Source of the DNA: Hymenobacter cellulosilyticus
GTDB taxonomy: Bacteria > Bacteroidota > Bacteroidia > Cytophagales > Hymenobacteraceae
Direction: 5' to 3'
Assembly: GCF_022919215.1 (NCBI RefSeq)
Contig: NZ_CP095046.1
Location: 620,001 to 684,000, forward strand
Length of the DNA: 64,000 nt
The notes under the pieces are model-generated. The model saw only the letters and a list, made by a program, of their open reading frames with translations. It was not told where the DNA came from and did no database searches. The position numbers and the translations under genes are program-made. Below, piece after piece: positions 8,952 through 17,934 of this stretch (the first letter of the stretch is position 1; each line of letters begins with the position of its first letter).

Positions 8952-9467
8952 ATGTCTACTTATCAAGCTGTCGTTCTTGCGCTGCTTCTGCTGCCGGGCT
9001 TTGAAACCGAAGCCTGGGCGCAGCAAGCTGCCCCGGATAAACCGGTAGCACCGGCTCCTATTCCCGAGGCGGGCTCAGTAGGCGCGGCTCAGTCTATGGC
9101 CTTGTTCGACCAGCTTATTGCCAAGCCTATGCAGGAAGCCCTACGGACCCTGCCCCAGGCCAAGAAGAGGTTCCAAGCCGGCCTCGAGCCGGGTGAAACG
9201 TTCTACCTGACAACCCGCGTGGTAGACGCCGACGGCACATTTGAGCAAGTCTTCGTGCAGGTAAAGCAGTGGGAAGACACCTACGTGCAGGGCACCATTG
9301 CCAATACTCTGCAGACCGTGCACGACTACACCACCGGCCAGACCCTGGAATTTACGACCAAGGCCGTGTACGATTGGACCATCGTGCGGGCCGATGGCTC
9401 GGAGGAGGGCAACTACGTAGGCAAGTTTCTCGACATTCAGAACCGGCTGGACCGGCTGGGCGAGTAA
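8952..9467 (+). CDS. Exported protein with DUF2314-like domain
   Basis: A protein of about 171 residues. MSTYQAVVLALLLLPGFETEAWAQ is a signal peptide with cleavage after AQ. The mature part ends in a domain with the DUF2314 pattern: FEQVFVQVKQWED, GTIANTLQTVHDY, and V.DWTIVRADGSEEGNYVG. DUF2314 domains are usually cytoplasmic and of unknown function, so an exported copy is slightly unusual. An upstream in-frame ATG at 8937 gives five more residues. The assignment to DUF2314 is from memory. Confidence 0.65.
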   Translation: MSTYQAVVLALLLLPGFETEAWAQQAAPDKPVAPAPIPEAGSVGAAQSMALFDQLIAKPMQEALRTLPQAKKRFQAGLEPGETFYLTTRVVDADGTFEQVFVQVKQWEDTYVQGTIANTLQTVHDYTTGQTLEFTTKAVYDWTIVRADGSEEGNYVGKFLDIQNRLDRLGE

Positions 9468-9478
9468 GTTGGCGGAGG

Positions 9479-10404
9479 TTATTCTTTACCCTTCTTCGGG
9501 ATGTTCTTCAGATCCTGCAGGGTGCCGTTGCTGTTGAAGTTCATCGTCATGTCCTTGGGGTTGTTTTTGCCGGCCGCTACCACCACGTGACCATCCAGTT
9601 TGTAGGGCGTTTTCTCGGCTTTGAAGAGGGTTTTAAAGGCCACTTTGGGCATGCCTTTCGGTTCGAAGCGCACGTGAATCGGCATCATCTCGGTGCCCTT
9701 TTCCCGGAACGACACGTCCTTTTCTTCCACGCCCTGCACCTGCATATCGTCACTGATGCTGAAGTTGTATTTCACCTGCCGGATGGTAAAGGGAAACGGG
9801 TTGTAGTTGGTAATTTTCAGTGTCACGGTGGCCTCGCCGTTCTTGAGCCCCAGGTCTTCAATGTCCACGTCAGCCACCTCGATTTTGGGCATTTTGGGCA
9901 CGTACACGCGCTTGGTAACTTCCACCGGAATCTTCTGGGAACCGGCTACGGGTAGGGTGGTAAACAGGGTCATGACCATCTGCACGTCGACGCAGTCCTG
10001 CTGGCTGGTCTTGATCTTGTCCTTAACCTTGCTCAAATCCACGGACATGGGCACGCTCAGGCGGCTGACCGAGTCGCCGTGGAGCACGGTAGCCTTGTCC
10101 TTGGCGCCGTGGGCTAGCTCGGTGCCATCCACCTTGGTCACGTAGCTGAAGCTGTCGACTTTGAGCGTAATGGGCATGTTGTTGCGCAGATCCACCTTCA
10201 TCTGGGCCTGCAGCTCGTCGGGGTGATGTTGCCCACCGTCATGGTGGCGTTTTCGAGGGTGGGCAGCAGCTCTTTGCCTTTGTCGGCCAAGACTTCCTTG
10301 CCCTTGTCGGAGCGGAAGTACAAGTAGGCGCCGGCGCCGAGCAGCACGAGCACGAGGAGAATCCAGAGGCCGGTATGTCGGCGGGGAGAGGAGTGGGTAG
10401 CCAT
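9479..10404 (-). CDS. Membrane-anchored LEA14-like (WHy domain) protein, one apparent frameshift
   Basis: About 308 residues after repair. The N-terminus MATHSSPRRHTGLWILLVLVL gives one membrane anchor. The rest, with VADVDIEDLGLKNGEATVTL and KITNYNPFPFTIRQVKYNFS, has the LEA14/water-stress fold pattern, in which a beta-sandwich carries alternating Nxx.NPxxF motifs. It is probably a periplasmic beta-rich protein of unknown role. The frame breaks at G-run 10220-10223; one added base links VGNITP to DELQAQMKVDL. Confidence 0.75.
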
Positions 10405-10560
10405 GATTAAGGGAATACAGGATGAAACACGGCAACTGAAGCTCAACAACAACTTATTGAAATCCAACCATATATATTTTAACCTTACGTAGTCCGGCCG
10501 TTTGTTTGTTATAGCCGAGCTTCCTCATTTCACGTCGTCAACGCCTTGCGGGCTTTTGCG

Positions 10561-10568
10561 TAGTTTTG
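10561..10568 (+). promoter_or_regulatory. Candidate -7 element of rocD
   Basis: TAGTTTTG matches TAnnTTTG and lies 41 bases before the rocD ATG. The -33 half is not clear. Confidence 0.45.
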
Positions 10569-10609
10569 GGCTAGCTGAATCTGCTTTCTTGGCTTAACTC
10601 TCTCCCACT

Positions 10610-11866
10610 ATGCACGCTACCCCCACCCAATCCGCCCCCACGACCAGCCGCAGCCAGGAGCTGATGGCCCTCGAAGACCGTTACGGAGCCCACAATTACC
10701 ACCCCTTGCCCGTGGTGCTAAGCCGGGGAGAAGGCGTGCACGTGTGGGATGTCGACGGCAAGCAGTATTTCGACTTTCTCTCGGCTTACTCAGCTGTAAA
10801 CCAGGGACATTGCCACCCGCGTATTGTGGGTGCCATGGTAGAGCAGGCCCAGAAGCTGACCCTGACCTCGCGCGCCTTTTTCAACGACCAGCTGGGTCCG
10901 GCCGAAAAGCAGCTCTGTGAGCTGTTTGGCTACGACAAGGCCCTGCTGATGAACTCGGGCGCCGAAGCCGTAGAAACCGCCCTAAAGCTAGCCCGCAAGT
11001 GGGGCTACCAGGAAAAAGGCATAGCGCCCAACCAGGCCCGCATTTTGGTAGCCGAGCACAACTTCCACGGCCGCACCACCGGCATCATTTCCTTCAGCAC
11101 CGATGCCGACAGCACTGGCGGTTTTGGACCCTACATGCCTGGCTATCAGGTGGTACCCTACGACGACCTGGCCGCCCTGGAAGAAGCCCTGAAGGACCCG
11201 CACGTCTGCGGCTTTTTGGTGGAGCCCATTCAGGGCGAGGCCGGCGTAATGGTGCCTGCCGACGGCTATTTGGCCCACGCCCACGCCTTATGCAAGCAGC
11301 ACAATGTGTTGTTCATTGCCGACGAAATCCAGACCGGACTGGGCCGCACCGGTGAGCTGCTGGCCGTCTGCTACGAAGGCGTGCACGCCGACATCCTGAT
11401 TCTGGGCAAGGCCTTGTCGGGCGGCACAATGCCGGTGTCGGCGGTGCTGGCCTCGGATGCCATTATGCTCACGATTCAGCCCGGGCAGCACGGCTCCACG
11501 TTTGGCGGTAACCCGCTGGCCTGCGTGGTGCTGCGTGCTGCCCTCGACGTATTGCACGACGAGCACCTGATCAGCAATTCCAAGGTCCAGGGCGAAGTAT
11601 TCCGCGAAAGAATGCGCCGCGTGATGGCCAAACGCCCCGAAGTGGTGGAGCTGGTACGCGGCAAGGGCTTGCTCAACGCGGTGGTTATCAAGCCCGCTGC
11701 CGACGGCCGCACCGCCTGGGACGTGTGCGTGAGCCTGATGGAGCGGGGCCTGCTGGCCAAGCCCACCCACGGCGACATTATCCGCTTTGCCCCGCCCTTG
11801 GTTATTACCGAGGAGCAGATGCACGAGGCCTGCGACATTATCGAAGAGGTGATTCTGGCTTTCTAA
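10610..11866 (+). CDS. rocD: Ornithine aminotransferase
   Basis: A PLP enzyme converting ornithine and 2-oxoglutarate to glutamate semialdehyde and glutamate, in arginine and proline catabolism. The 418 residues show [35 protein letters not shown], the F-H-G-R-T motif of class III aminotransferases, [11 protein letters not shown] and ILGKALSGG with the PLP lysine at 267. The length and the [12 protein letters not shown] opening point to ornithine rather than acetylornithine aminotransferase. It stands alone between its own promoter and a terminator. Confidence 0.95.
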   Translation: MHATPTQSAPTTSRSQELMALEDRYGAHNYHPLPVVLSRGEGVHVWDVDGKQYFDFLSAYSAVNQGHCHPRIVGAMVEQAQKLTLTSRAFFNDQLGPAEKQLCELFGYDKALLMNSGAEAVETALKLARKWGYQEKGIAPNQARILVAEHNFHGRTTGIISFSTDADSTGGFGPYMPGYQVVPYDDLAALEEALKDPHVCGFLVEPIQGEAGVMVPADGYLAHAHALCKQHNVLFIADEIQTGLGRTGELLAVCYEGVHADILILGKALSGGTMPVSAVLASDAIMLTIQPGQHGSTFGGNPLACVVLRAALDVLHDEHLISNSKVQGEVFRERMRRVMAKRPEVVELVRGKGLLNAVVIKPAADGRTAWDVCVSLMERGLLAKPTHGDIIRFAPPLVITEEQMHEACDIIEEVILAF

Positions 11867-11890
11867 GCCCGAGCGTTTTTCTAAAACCCG

Positions 11891-11927
11891 AGCGGACCGC
11901 CTTACCTTGGCGGTCCGCTTATTTTTT
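11891..11927 (+). terminator. Terminator of rocD
   Basis: AGCGGACCGCC, loop TTACCTT, GGCGGTCCGCT, then TATTTTTT: an 11-bp perfect stem with a T-run, 24 bases after the rocD stop. Confidence 0.88.
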
Positions 11928-11931
11928 GCCG

Positions 11932-12470
11932 ATGAAAGTAAATTCCGGAATTCGAGTACTAGTGCTGGCCATGACGCTATTGACTGGCTGCCGTAGTGAG
12001 AAAGTAGCTTTTCAATTTCGGCCGCCCGCGCCCGTAGCTGCCGTTGCGCCTAGCCCTACGGCTACTCCAGCAGCGCCAGAATCAGGAGCGCCAACTCCCC
12101 AGGCCCAGGCTGCCGTAGCAGCGCCAAAAGCTCCCGAGCAGCGCCTAGTTAGCCGGGCAGTAGCGGCAGCTCCCGCCCGCAAAGGCCGGCCTTTGCTGCG
12201 CCGGGCCCGCGCGGAAGCGCAAAGCATCCGGGCCTGGCAGAAGGCTCATAAGCCCCGGCGCGCTACCGACGACGGCGAAGCCGACGTGCTGCACGTGGTG
12301 CTGGGCTCCCTGCTGATTATCGGCGGCATCATCCTGGGCCTGCTGCTGGGCGGCTGGCTGGGACTGGGCGTGGGGCGGCAGTGGTATTGCTGGGCTATTA
12401 TTTCCTGGTTATGGGCTTTGGCGGGCCCCACGCCTGGCTGGAAATCTTCCAGGAGTTTTTCAACATGTAG
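11932..12470 (+). CDS. Lipoprotein with C-terminal membrane segments (one apparent frameshift)
   Basis: About 179 residues after repair. A lipobox (LTGC, Cys near residue 19) is followed by a proline/alanine-rich stretch, a basic region (RKGRPLLRRARAEAQSIRAW) and two hydrophobic segments (VVLGSLLIIGGIILGLLLGG and AAVVLLGYYFLVMGFG) before the end EIFQEFFNM. The frame breaks at G-run 12372-12375; one added base gives this short ending at the TAG at 12468. It resembles the small lipidated helix-hairpin proteins that are common in Hymenobacter. Function unknown. Confidence 0.65.
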
Positions 12471-12482
12471 CCTTGGTGCCGG

Positions 12483-12552
12483 CCAGAAACCAGTAGCCGC
12501 AGCCCGCGCACCCGAGTTGAGCGGTGCGCAGACTGCGGCTACTGGTTTCTGG
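12483..12552. terminator. Long nested hairpin between convergent genes
   Basis: A perfect 20-bp inverted repeat (12483-12502 and 12533-12552) encloses a second stem, GCGCACC/GGTGCGC. It lies between the lipoprotein gene and the convergent small gene, so a bidirectional terminator or a mobile palindromic repeat is likely. It lacks a strong T-run. Confidence 0.6.
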
Positions 12553-12564
12553 TACGAAAGGGCG

Positions 12565-12759
12565 CTAGGAGTTGCTCTTGCCTTTCTTGGCGCCGCCGCT
12601 GTGGCCTTCCCGGCTGGGTTTATTCTCGCCGCGGGTGTTATCGGCACCGCCGGCTACGGGACCTTCCTGGGGGCCGCTGGGCTGGCCGGCTACTCCGGGA
12701 GCTTTCTTGCCGGTTTCGCCACTGTTGGGGTGCTGGGGAGTTTGCTTGCTGTCTTTCAT
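12565..12759 (-). CDS. Small hydrophilic glycine/lysine-rich protein
   Basis: A 64-residue protein, MKDSKQTPQHPNSGETGKKA to GGAKKGKSNS, with almost no hydrophobic residues, so it is predicted to be disordered. It ends close to the long hairpin at 12483-12552. Similar small stress-like proteins are frequent in this group of bacteria, but I cannot name a family. The low-complexity composition means the call could be a chance frame. Confidence 0.5.
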   Translation of the reverse strand: MKDSKQTPQHPNSGETGKKAPGVAGQPSGPQEGPVAGGADNTRGENKPSREGHSGGAKKGKSNS

Positions 12760-12776
12760 GGCTTCAAGTAGAAGAG

Positions 12777-12968
12777 GTGATAAATAGAGCAGAGAGGTGC
12801 GAACACCTGGGCTGTTTTTACGGCCAATCCGGAAGCAGGGACACGAAAAATTTGGTGGTTTTCAGTAGCGTTGAGCTTCATTATGAGCTTATTGCAGAGC
12901 TTCCACTGCGCTACCTGTTGGCAATAGCACTTGTGCTGATCTTGCTATACCTCTTCTTTCCAGCGTAG
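12777..12968 (+). CDS. Possible small single-pass membrane protein
   Basis: A GTG-started frame of 63 residues ending in a strong hydrophobic segment, LRYLLAIALVLILLYLFFPA. Most of the N-terminal half has no notable feature and the start is doubtful. It lies between the convergent gene pair and hemB. Not recognised. Confidence 0.25.
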   Translation: MINRAERCEHLGCFYGQSGSRDTKNLVVFSSVELHYELIAELPLRYLLAIALVLILLYLFFPA

Positions 12969-13054
12969 CCTGCACGCTGCGGCCAGGGCGAGGCGCATTT
13001 CGCAGCTGCGGCAGGATTAACGGCCGGAAGTAATTCCGCTTGATTCCGCAACCT

Positions 13055-13062
13055 TACCTTTG
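13055..13062 (+). promoter_or_regulatory. Candidate -7 element of hemB
   Basis: TACCTTTG is a perfect TAnnTTTG match 42 bases before the hemB ATG. A TTG at 13040 is too close for a good -33 element. Confidence 0.45.
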
Positions 13063-13103
13063 CCGGCGTTGTTTTGCCCGGTTGAATCTTCCCAAACGTA
13101 TCC

Positions 13104-14096
13104 ATGGCCATTCTCCCCACACACCGCCCTCGGCGCAACCGCAAGTCTGAAGTCATCCGCAACATGGTGCAGGAAACCAACCTGACCACCCACGACTTCA
13201 TCTACCCGGTTTTCCTGATTGAGGGCCAAAATCAAACGCTGGAAGTAAGCTCGATGCCGGGCATTCACCGCTTCACCGCCGACCGCCTAATCGACGAAAT
13301 CGGGCAGGCCGTGGAGCTGGGTATCAAGGCCTTTGCTCCCTTTCCCAGCATCAACGACTCCCTGAAAGACCGCCTGGCTAAGGAATCGGCCAACCCCGAG
13401 GGCCTCTACCTGAAAACCGTGGCCGACATCAAACGGCAGTTCCCCGACGTGGTGATTATGACCGACGTGGCCATGGACCCCTACTCCAGCGACGGGCACG
13501 ACGGCGTGGTAGATGCCGAATCGGGCGAAATCCTCAACGACGCTTCCCTGGAAGTGCTGGGTCAGATGGCCCTGGCCCAGGCCCGCGCTGGCGCCGACAT
13601 CATCGGCCCTTCGGACATGATGGATGGCCGCGTAGCCTGGATACGGGATATCCTGGACCGCAACGCCTTCAGCCACGTGAGCATCATGAGCTACACGGCC
13701 AAGTACGCCTCGGCTTTCTACGGCCCCTTCCGCGACGCTCTGGACTCGGCCCCCAAGAAAGGCGACAAGAAAAGCTACCAGATGAACCCGGCCAACAAGC
13801 GCGAGGCCCTACGCGAGTTGGCCCTCGACGAGCAGGAAGGCGCCGACATGGTAATGGTGAAGCCTGCTCTGAGCTACCTTGACGTGATTCACGTGGTAAA
13901 GGAAAAAACCCACCTGCCCGTTACGGCCTACAACGTCTCGGGCGAGTACGCCATGATTAAGGCCGCCGCCCGCAACGGCTGGGTTGACGGGGAGAAAACC
14001 ATGATGGAAGTGCTGCTCAGCATCAAGCGGGCCGGCGCCGACGCCATCCTGACCTATTTTGCTAAGGAAGCGGCCGAAGTGCTGCGCCGCGGCTAA
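13104..14096 (+). CDS. hemB: Porphobilinogen synthase (delta-aminolevulinic acid dehydratase)
   Basis: Condenses two 5-aminolevulinate molecules to porphobilinogen in haem synthesis. The 330-residue protein has the Schiff-base lysines in MSYTAKYASAFYGPFRDA (K200) and MVMVKPALSYLD (K253). The metal-site loop reads DVAMDPYSSDGHDG, with Asp and Ser in place of the zinc cysteines, so this is a magnesium or other non-zinc type enzyme. It stands alone with its own terminator. Confidence 0.96.
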   Translation: MAILPTHRPRRNRKSEVIRNMVQETNLTTHDFIYPVFLIEGQNQTLEVSSMPGIHRFTADRLIDEIGQAVELGIKAFAPFPSINDSLKDRLAKESANPEGLYLKTVADIKRQFPDVVIMTDVAMDPYSSDGHDGVVDAESGEILNDASLEVLGQMALAQARAGADIIGPSDMMDGRVAWIRDILDRNAFSHVSIMSYTAKYASAFYGPFRDALDSAPKKGDKKSYQMNPANKREALRELALDEQEGADMVMVKPALSYLDVIHVVKEKTHLPVTAYNVSGEYAMIKAAARNGWVDGEKTMMEVLLSIKRAGADAILTYFAKEAAEVLRRG

Positions 14097-14121
14097 ACTC
14101 CATTTTACTGCCCGCTTTTTT

Positions 14122-14154
14122 AGAACGCACCACTGCTGGTGCGTTCTTTTTTTG
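14122..14154 (+). terminator. Terminator of hemB
   Basis: AGAACGCACCA, loop CTGC, TGGTGCGTTCT, then a T-run: a perfect 11-bp stem about 25 bases after the hemB stop. Confidence 0.9.
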
Positions 14155-14365
14155 CCCGGTCGGCAGCAAAAGCTGCTAAACGAAATGAGCCTGCCGCAAA
14201 ACGCCTTTCCGGTTGAGCCAGTCGGATTTTTAGTCAAATCCGCCCACTCTTTTACTAAAATTATTAGTACAAAATGATGTCAATTGCTTGCATATTAAAC
14301 CCAAAAGCCCTAATATCGTAGAAAGAATATCTAACCTACTTTACCATCTTTTTTAGCAAAATACT

Positions 14366-14680
14366 ATGACTCAGACCAGTTCATTGTACCGGCATGGTGA
14401 TGTACTTATTGGAGCCGTAGCTGTCCTGCCCACCGGGGCGGTGCCCCGGCCGGGGCTTGTGCTGGCTCATGGGGAGCATACTGGCCATTCTCACCGCATC
14501 CGTGAAACCAACGCCGCCAGCCTGTATGCCTACGGACACGAATTGTACCTAGTGGTTTCGGCCCCGACGGCCACGCTGATTCACGAGGAGCACCGGCCTA
14601 TTGAGCTGCCGGTGGGCGTTTACCGGGTGTGGCAGCAGCGGGAGTACACGCCCTCGGCCATTCGCACCGTAGTAGACTAA
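14366..14680 (+). CDS. Small HGD-motif protein, first gene of a trio
   Basis: A 104-residue soluble protein with RHGDVLIGAVAVLPTGA, LAHGEHTGHSHRIRE, LYLVVSAPTATLIHEEH and a C-terminal QREYTPSAIRTVVD. Four histidines are in the conserved-looking HGEHTGHSH stretch and two more in the HEEH motif, so metal binding or a small hydrolase-like barrel is possible. I recall similar small proteins encoded next to LRR/DUF6745-type proteins in other phyla but cannot assign a function. The next gene begins seven bases after the stop. Confidence 0.7.
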   Translation: MTQTSSLYRHGDVLIGAVAVLPTGAVPRPGLVLAHGEHTGHSHRIRETNAASLYAYGHELYLVVSAPTATLIHEEHRPIELPVGVYRVWQQREYTPSAIRTVVD

Positions 14681-14687
14681 CTGCCTT

Positions 14688-15641
14688 ATGTTCAGCATCA
14701 ACGCCCGGGGTCGCCACCTGCGCCGCCCGGCTCCCGCAGCCCCGGAGCCAGCTGCTCCGGCGGCCCCCGTGCCTCCGACGCCCAGCATTGCCAGTGAGCC
14801 GACTGCTGCGTATGCCCGGGCTGCCGGGGTTGTGCGCACCACGCCCGAGGAAGCCCGGGCCCTGCTGCTCTCCGGCCGCATGCCCGACGAGCTGATTGTA
14901 AGCGGGGCGCTGCGGCTCAACGGGGAGCCGCGGCTCCGGGAGCTGCCCACGTTTTTGGAATGCACGCATTTGGAGGTAAACAATTGCCCCAACCTGGAGC
15001 TGTTTCCCGAGCGGCTCCGGGCCACGAGCGTGCAGGCTACGCGCACCGGCATCCGGGAGCTGACCGGCGACTGGCTGGTGCGGGAAACCGTGAACCTGAG
15101 CGACAATCCGCGCCTGCAGCGGCTGCCCGAGCGCCTGACGGCCAAGAGCTTATCCGTAGCCAACTGCCCCCAGCTGCTGCACCTGCCCGCCACCCTGCAC
15201 CTGACCAACTGGGTGGAAGTAGCCGGTAGTGGTCTGACCAGCCTGCCCAGCGGCCTGAAGGTGAACATTCGCTGGCAGGGCACGGCCGTGGATGAGCGCA
15301 CCGCCTTCCGCCCCGAAGACCTCAAAGCCGTCGAAATCCTGAACGTGCGCAACGTTACGCGGCGGCGGGTGCTGCTGGAACGCTTCGGCCTCGACCGGTT
15401 CATTGAGGAAGTGGGCGGCCTGATTATCGACCGTGACCGGGACGCGGGCGGGGAACGGCAGCTGCTCAGCATTCCGCTCGAAGATGACGAACCCATCGTG
15501 GCGTTGCGCGTGAAGTGCCCCTCCACAGCCCACTCCTACGTGCTACGGGTGCCGCCCCACGTGCGCACCTGCCGCCGGGCCGCCGCCTGGTTGGCCGGCT
15601 TCGAAAACGAGCACGACTATCGGCCCCTTATCGAAACCTAG
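14688..15641 (+). CDS. LRR-like protein with DUF6745-type C-terminal module
   Basis: A 317-residue protein. Residues 1-40 are a proline/alanine-rich linker. Residues from about 65 to 200 are leucine-rich-like repeats (LRELPTFLECTHLEVNNCPN, LQRLPERLTAKSLSVANCPQ), each pairing an LP step with an LxV strand. The last 100 residues (VLLERFGLDRFIEEVGGLI, DEPIVALRVKCPST, YVLRVPPHVRTCRRAAAWLA) resemble the module called DUF6745, in my memory. There is no signal peptide, so it is cytoplasmic. It is probably in one transcript with the small HGD gene before it. Confidence 0.65.
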   Translation: MFSINARGRHLRRPAPAAPEPAAPAAPVPPTPSIASEPTAAYARAAGVVRTTPEEARALLLSGRMPDELIVSGALRLNGEPRLRELPTFLECTHLEVNNCPNLELFPERLRATSVQATRTGIRELTGDWLVRETVNLSDNPRLQRLPERLTAKSLSVANCPQLLHLPATLHLTNWVEVAGSGLTSLPSGLKVNIRWQGTAVDERTAFRPEDLKAVEILNVRNVTRRRVLLERFGLDRFIEEVGGLIIDRDRDAGGERQLLSIPLEDDEPIVALRVKCPSTAHSYVLRVPPHVRTCRRAAAWLAGFENEHDYRPLIET

Positions 15642-15746
15642 GCCCGGGGCAAACTTCTGACTCTTAGACCTTTACCGGTGCCACTGACTTACCCGGGGAC
15701 TACTCCACTCTAGTTTTAACCTTTCCAACCCTTAACCTATTCGCTT

Positions 15747-17597
15747 ATGCAGATTACCCAGCAGCCTACCAGTCCGGTGCTCCTCGAAAACCTGGCCGAC
15801 TCGACCAGCCTCCTGTTGAGCTTTCGGGAAGATGTTCCCAATCCGCAGCGCCGGCCGCTAAACGTAGCCCTGGTAATTGACCGCAGCGGCAGCATGGCCG
15901 GTGCCCCGTTGAAGCACGCCCTGAAAGCCGCCGCCGACTTCGTGGACCGCCTCACGGCCGAAGACCGGCTGAGCGTGGTAGTGTACGACGACGTGGTAAA
16001 TACCCTGCTGGACGCCACGCTGGTCACCGACAAAGAAGCCATTAAGGCCCTGCTCAAAAGCGTGCGGGCCGGGGGTATTACCAACCTGAGCGGGGGCTGG
16101 CTGCGGGGCTGCGAGCTGGTAGCCAAGCACAAAACCGACAAGCACGTGAACCGCGTGCTGCTGCTCACCGACGGGCAGGCCAACCACGGCATCACCAACT
16201 CCGAAGTGCTGATAGCCACGGCCGGCAAAAAAGCCGAAGAGGGCATTACTACCACAACCTTGGGCTTCGGTGCCCACTTTGAGGAAGATCTGCTTATCGG
16301 TATGGCCCGCGCTGCCGGGGGCAACTTCTACTTTATTCAGTCCCTGGATGACGCGGCCGACGTGTTCGGCATCGAGCTGGATAGCCTCAAGGCCATTGCC
16401 GCCCAAAACTTGACAGTGACCCTCACCCCCATTGGTCAGGCCCAAATAGCGGATGTGCTGAGCCTGGCCCGGGTGGAGCCCCAGGATGGCGGCCGCCTGG
16501 TGCTGCAGCTCGGCGACGTGCACGAGAACGAAGACAAACTGCTGGGCCTGCAATTGCGCCTGCCAGCCCTGCCTACCGGCAGCCACCAGCTGCTGCACGT
16601 GGCCTACCGCGCCGACGCCATCCGGGCGGGCAGCATCGAGGCCATTGCCGGGGAGCACATTGTACAGATTACGGCCGGCAGCATCGAGGCCGTAGCCGCC
16701 GCCACCGACGGGGGCGTCACGATGGACTTGGCCCGCCTGCGCATTGCCCGCGACAAGGAGCACGCCGTGGATATGGCCGATGCCGGGCAGTACGCGGAAG
16801 CCGAGGCCCTACTCAAGCAACTGGTAGCCGACCTGACGGCCAAGGGCTTGCACGAGCACTTCGAAATTGCCGAGGAAATCGACCAGATCAACCACTACGC
16901 CCAGCGCATTGCCAGCCGCCACCTCGACAACGAGAGCCGCAAGGAGCTGCGCGACCAAGCCTTCCAGGGCCGCCGGGCCCGCGTCGACTTATCGGGCCGG
17001 GGTGTAAGCGTCGATCAGGCGGCCCATGCCCTGCCTGTAGTAACGGAGGCCGGCTCCGGCGTGGAGCTCGTCTGCTTCCGGGAAGGCGGCAAACTGCGCG
17101 TGCGGGTGTTGTCGCCGGGCTACGACGACTTAAACATCCAGTTTCCGCGGGCCATTCGGGCCGAGGGCGCGCACTACATTGTGGAGGAGCTGGAGCGCAG
17201 TACGGATGGCACTTTCTACCGGGCCAAGGGCAATATTACCCGCCTCGTGCGGCCGGGCGAAACCGACCCGCTGGCTGGCGGCCATTACGGTGGCTCGTCG
17301 CGCAGCCGCAGCACCAGCAGCGCCAGTTCCCGCCCGGCCAAGCCGGCTACGACCCTGGCCGATTTGGAAGAAACCGACACCATTGGCTCGGGCGTCCTGA
17401 TTCAGTGCGTGAAAGACGGCAGCAAGCTGCGCGCCCGCGTGGTGAGCGACGGATTTGACCCCAACTGGAACATGCGTTTCCCCCGCGGCATCCGCGACGA
17501 AAGCACGCTGTTTGTGGTAGAACAGGTGAATACCGCCCCGGATGGCAAGTCCTACATTGCCAGCGGCGACATTAAGAAGTTTGTGCAAGCTACGTAG
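15747..17597 (+). CDS. VWA-domain protein with two copies of an unknown C-terminal domain
   Basis: A 616-residue cytoplasmic protein. The VWA domain (about 38-215) has a complete MIDAS: DRSGS (45-49), the T in GGITNLSGG, and LLTDGQAN. A beta-rich middle region follows (about 220-320), then a helical part (about 325-410) with TPR-like periodicity (QYAEAEALLKQLVADL). The C-terminus has two related domains of about 65 residues (430-495 and 549-613), sharing KLR.RV.S.G.D...FPR.IR and YxAxGxI, joined by a serine-rich linker. I do not recognise that domain. The gene follows the LRR-like gene by 105 bases and has its own terminator. Confidence 0.8.
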   Translation: MQITQQPTSPVLLENLADSTSLLLSFREDVPNPQRRPLNVALVIDRSGSMAGAPLKHALKAAADFVDRLTAEDRLSVVVYDDVVNTLLDATLVTDKEAIKALLKSVRAGGITNLSGGWLRGCELVAKHKTDKHVNRVLLLTDGQANHGITNSEVLIATAGKKAEEGITTTTLGFGAHFEEDLLIGMARAAGGNFYFIQSLDDAADVFGIELDSLKAIAAQNLTVTLTPIGQAQIADVLSLARVEPQDGGRLVLQLGDVHENEDKLLGLQLRLPALPTGSHQLLHVAYRADAIRAGSIEAIAGEHIVQITAGSIEAVAAATDGGVTMDLARLRIARDKEHAVDMADAGQYAEAEALLKQLVADLTAKGLHEHFEIAEEIDQINHYAQRIASRHLDNESRKELRDQAFQGRRARVDLSGRGVSVDQAAHALPVVTEAGSGVELVCFREGGKLRVRVLSPGYDDLNIQFPRAIRAEGAHYIVEELERSTDGTFYRAKGNITRLVRPGETDPLAGGHYGGSSRSRSTSSASSRPAKPATTLADLEETDTIGSGVLIQCVKDGSKLRARVVSDGFDPNWNMRFPRGIRDESTLFVVEQVNTAPDGKSYIASGDIKKFVQAT

Positions 17598-17934
17598 GCA
17601 ACGGCGCTAAGCAGCTTACTCGGCTAACAGGACGTTCCGGCACCGGGACGTCCTGTTTTTTATGCCCTGACAATTGCTGGCCGCAGTGCGCCGCGACAAT
17701 GACATAATCTTAACACCCTAAAACAGGACAAAGCCGGCGACCTTTCTTATCTTCATTAGGAATAGTGAATACTTGCTTTTTTAAGCTCAACACTAAGATT
17801 CTCTATTCTTTACGTTTTCCACTTGCTTACCCGCTCCTGTTTTTCCACTGCTGCCACCGGCCCAATGCCGGCGGAACTTCACCTACGGTAACGCCGCCTC
17901 AGTTCTATGTTCCACAACCTCTACCTGCTTTCCT
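17598..17934. other. Intergenic region between the VWA gene and the sugar dehydrogenase gene
   Basis: A 337-base gap. It holds the terminator of the VWA gene at its left end. The rest is AT-richer than its surroundings and presumably carries the promoter of the large secreted dehydrogenase. A TTATCTTCA stretch near 17748 is a weak -7 candidate. I see no open frame of note. Confidence 0.6.
17628..17661 (+). terminator. Terminator of the VWA gene
   Basis: CAGGACGT, a 12-base loop, ACGTCCTG and a run of six T, 31 bases after the stop. Confidence 0.85.
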
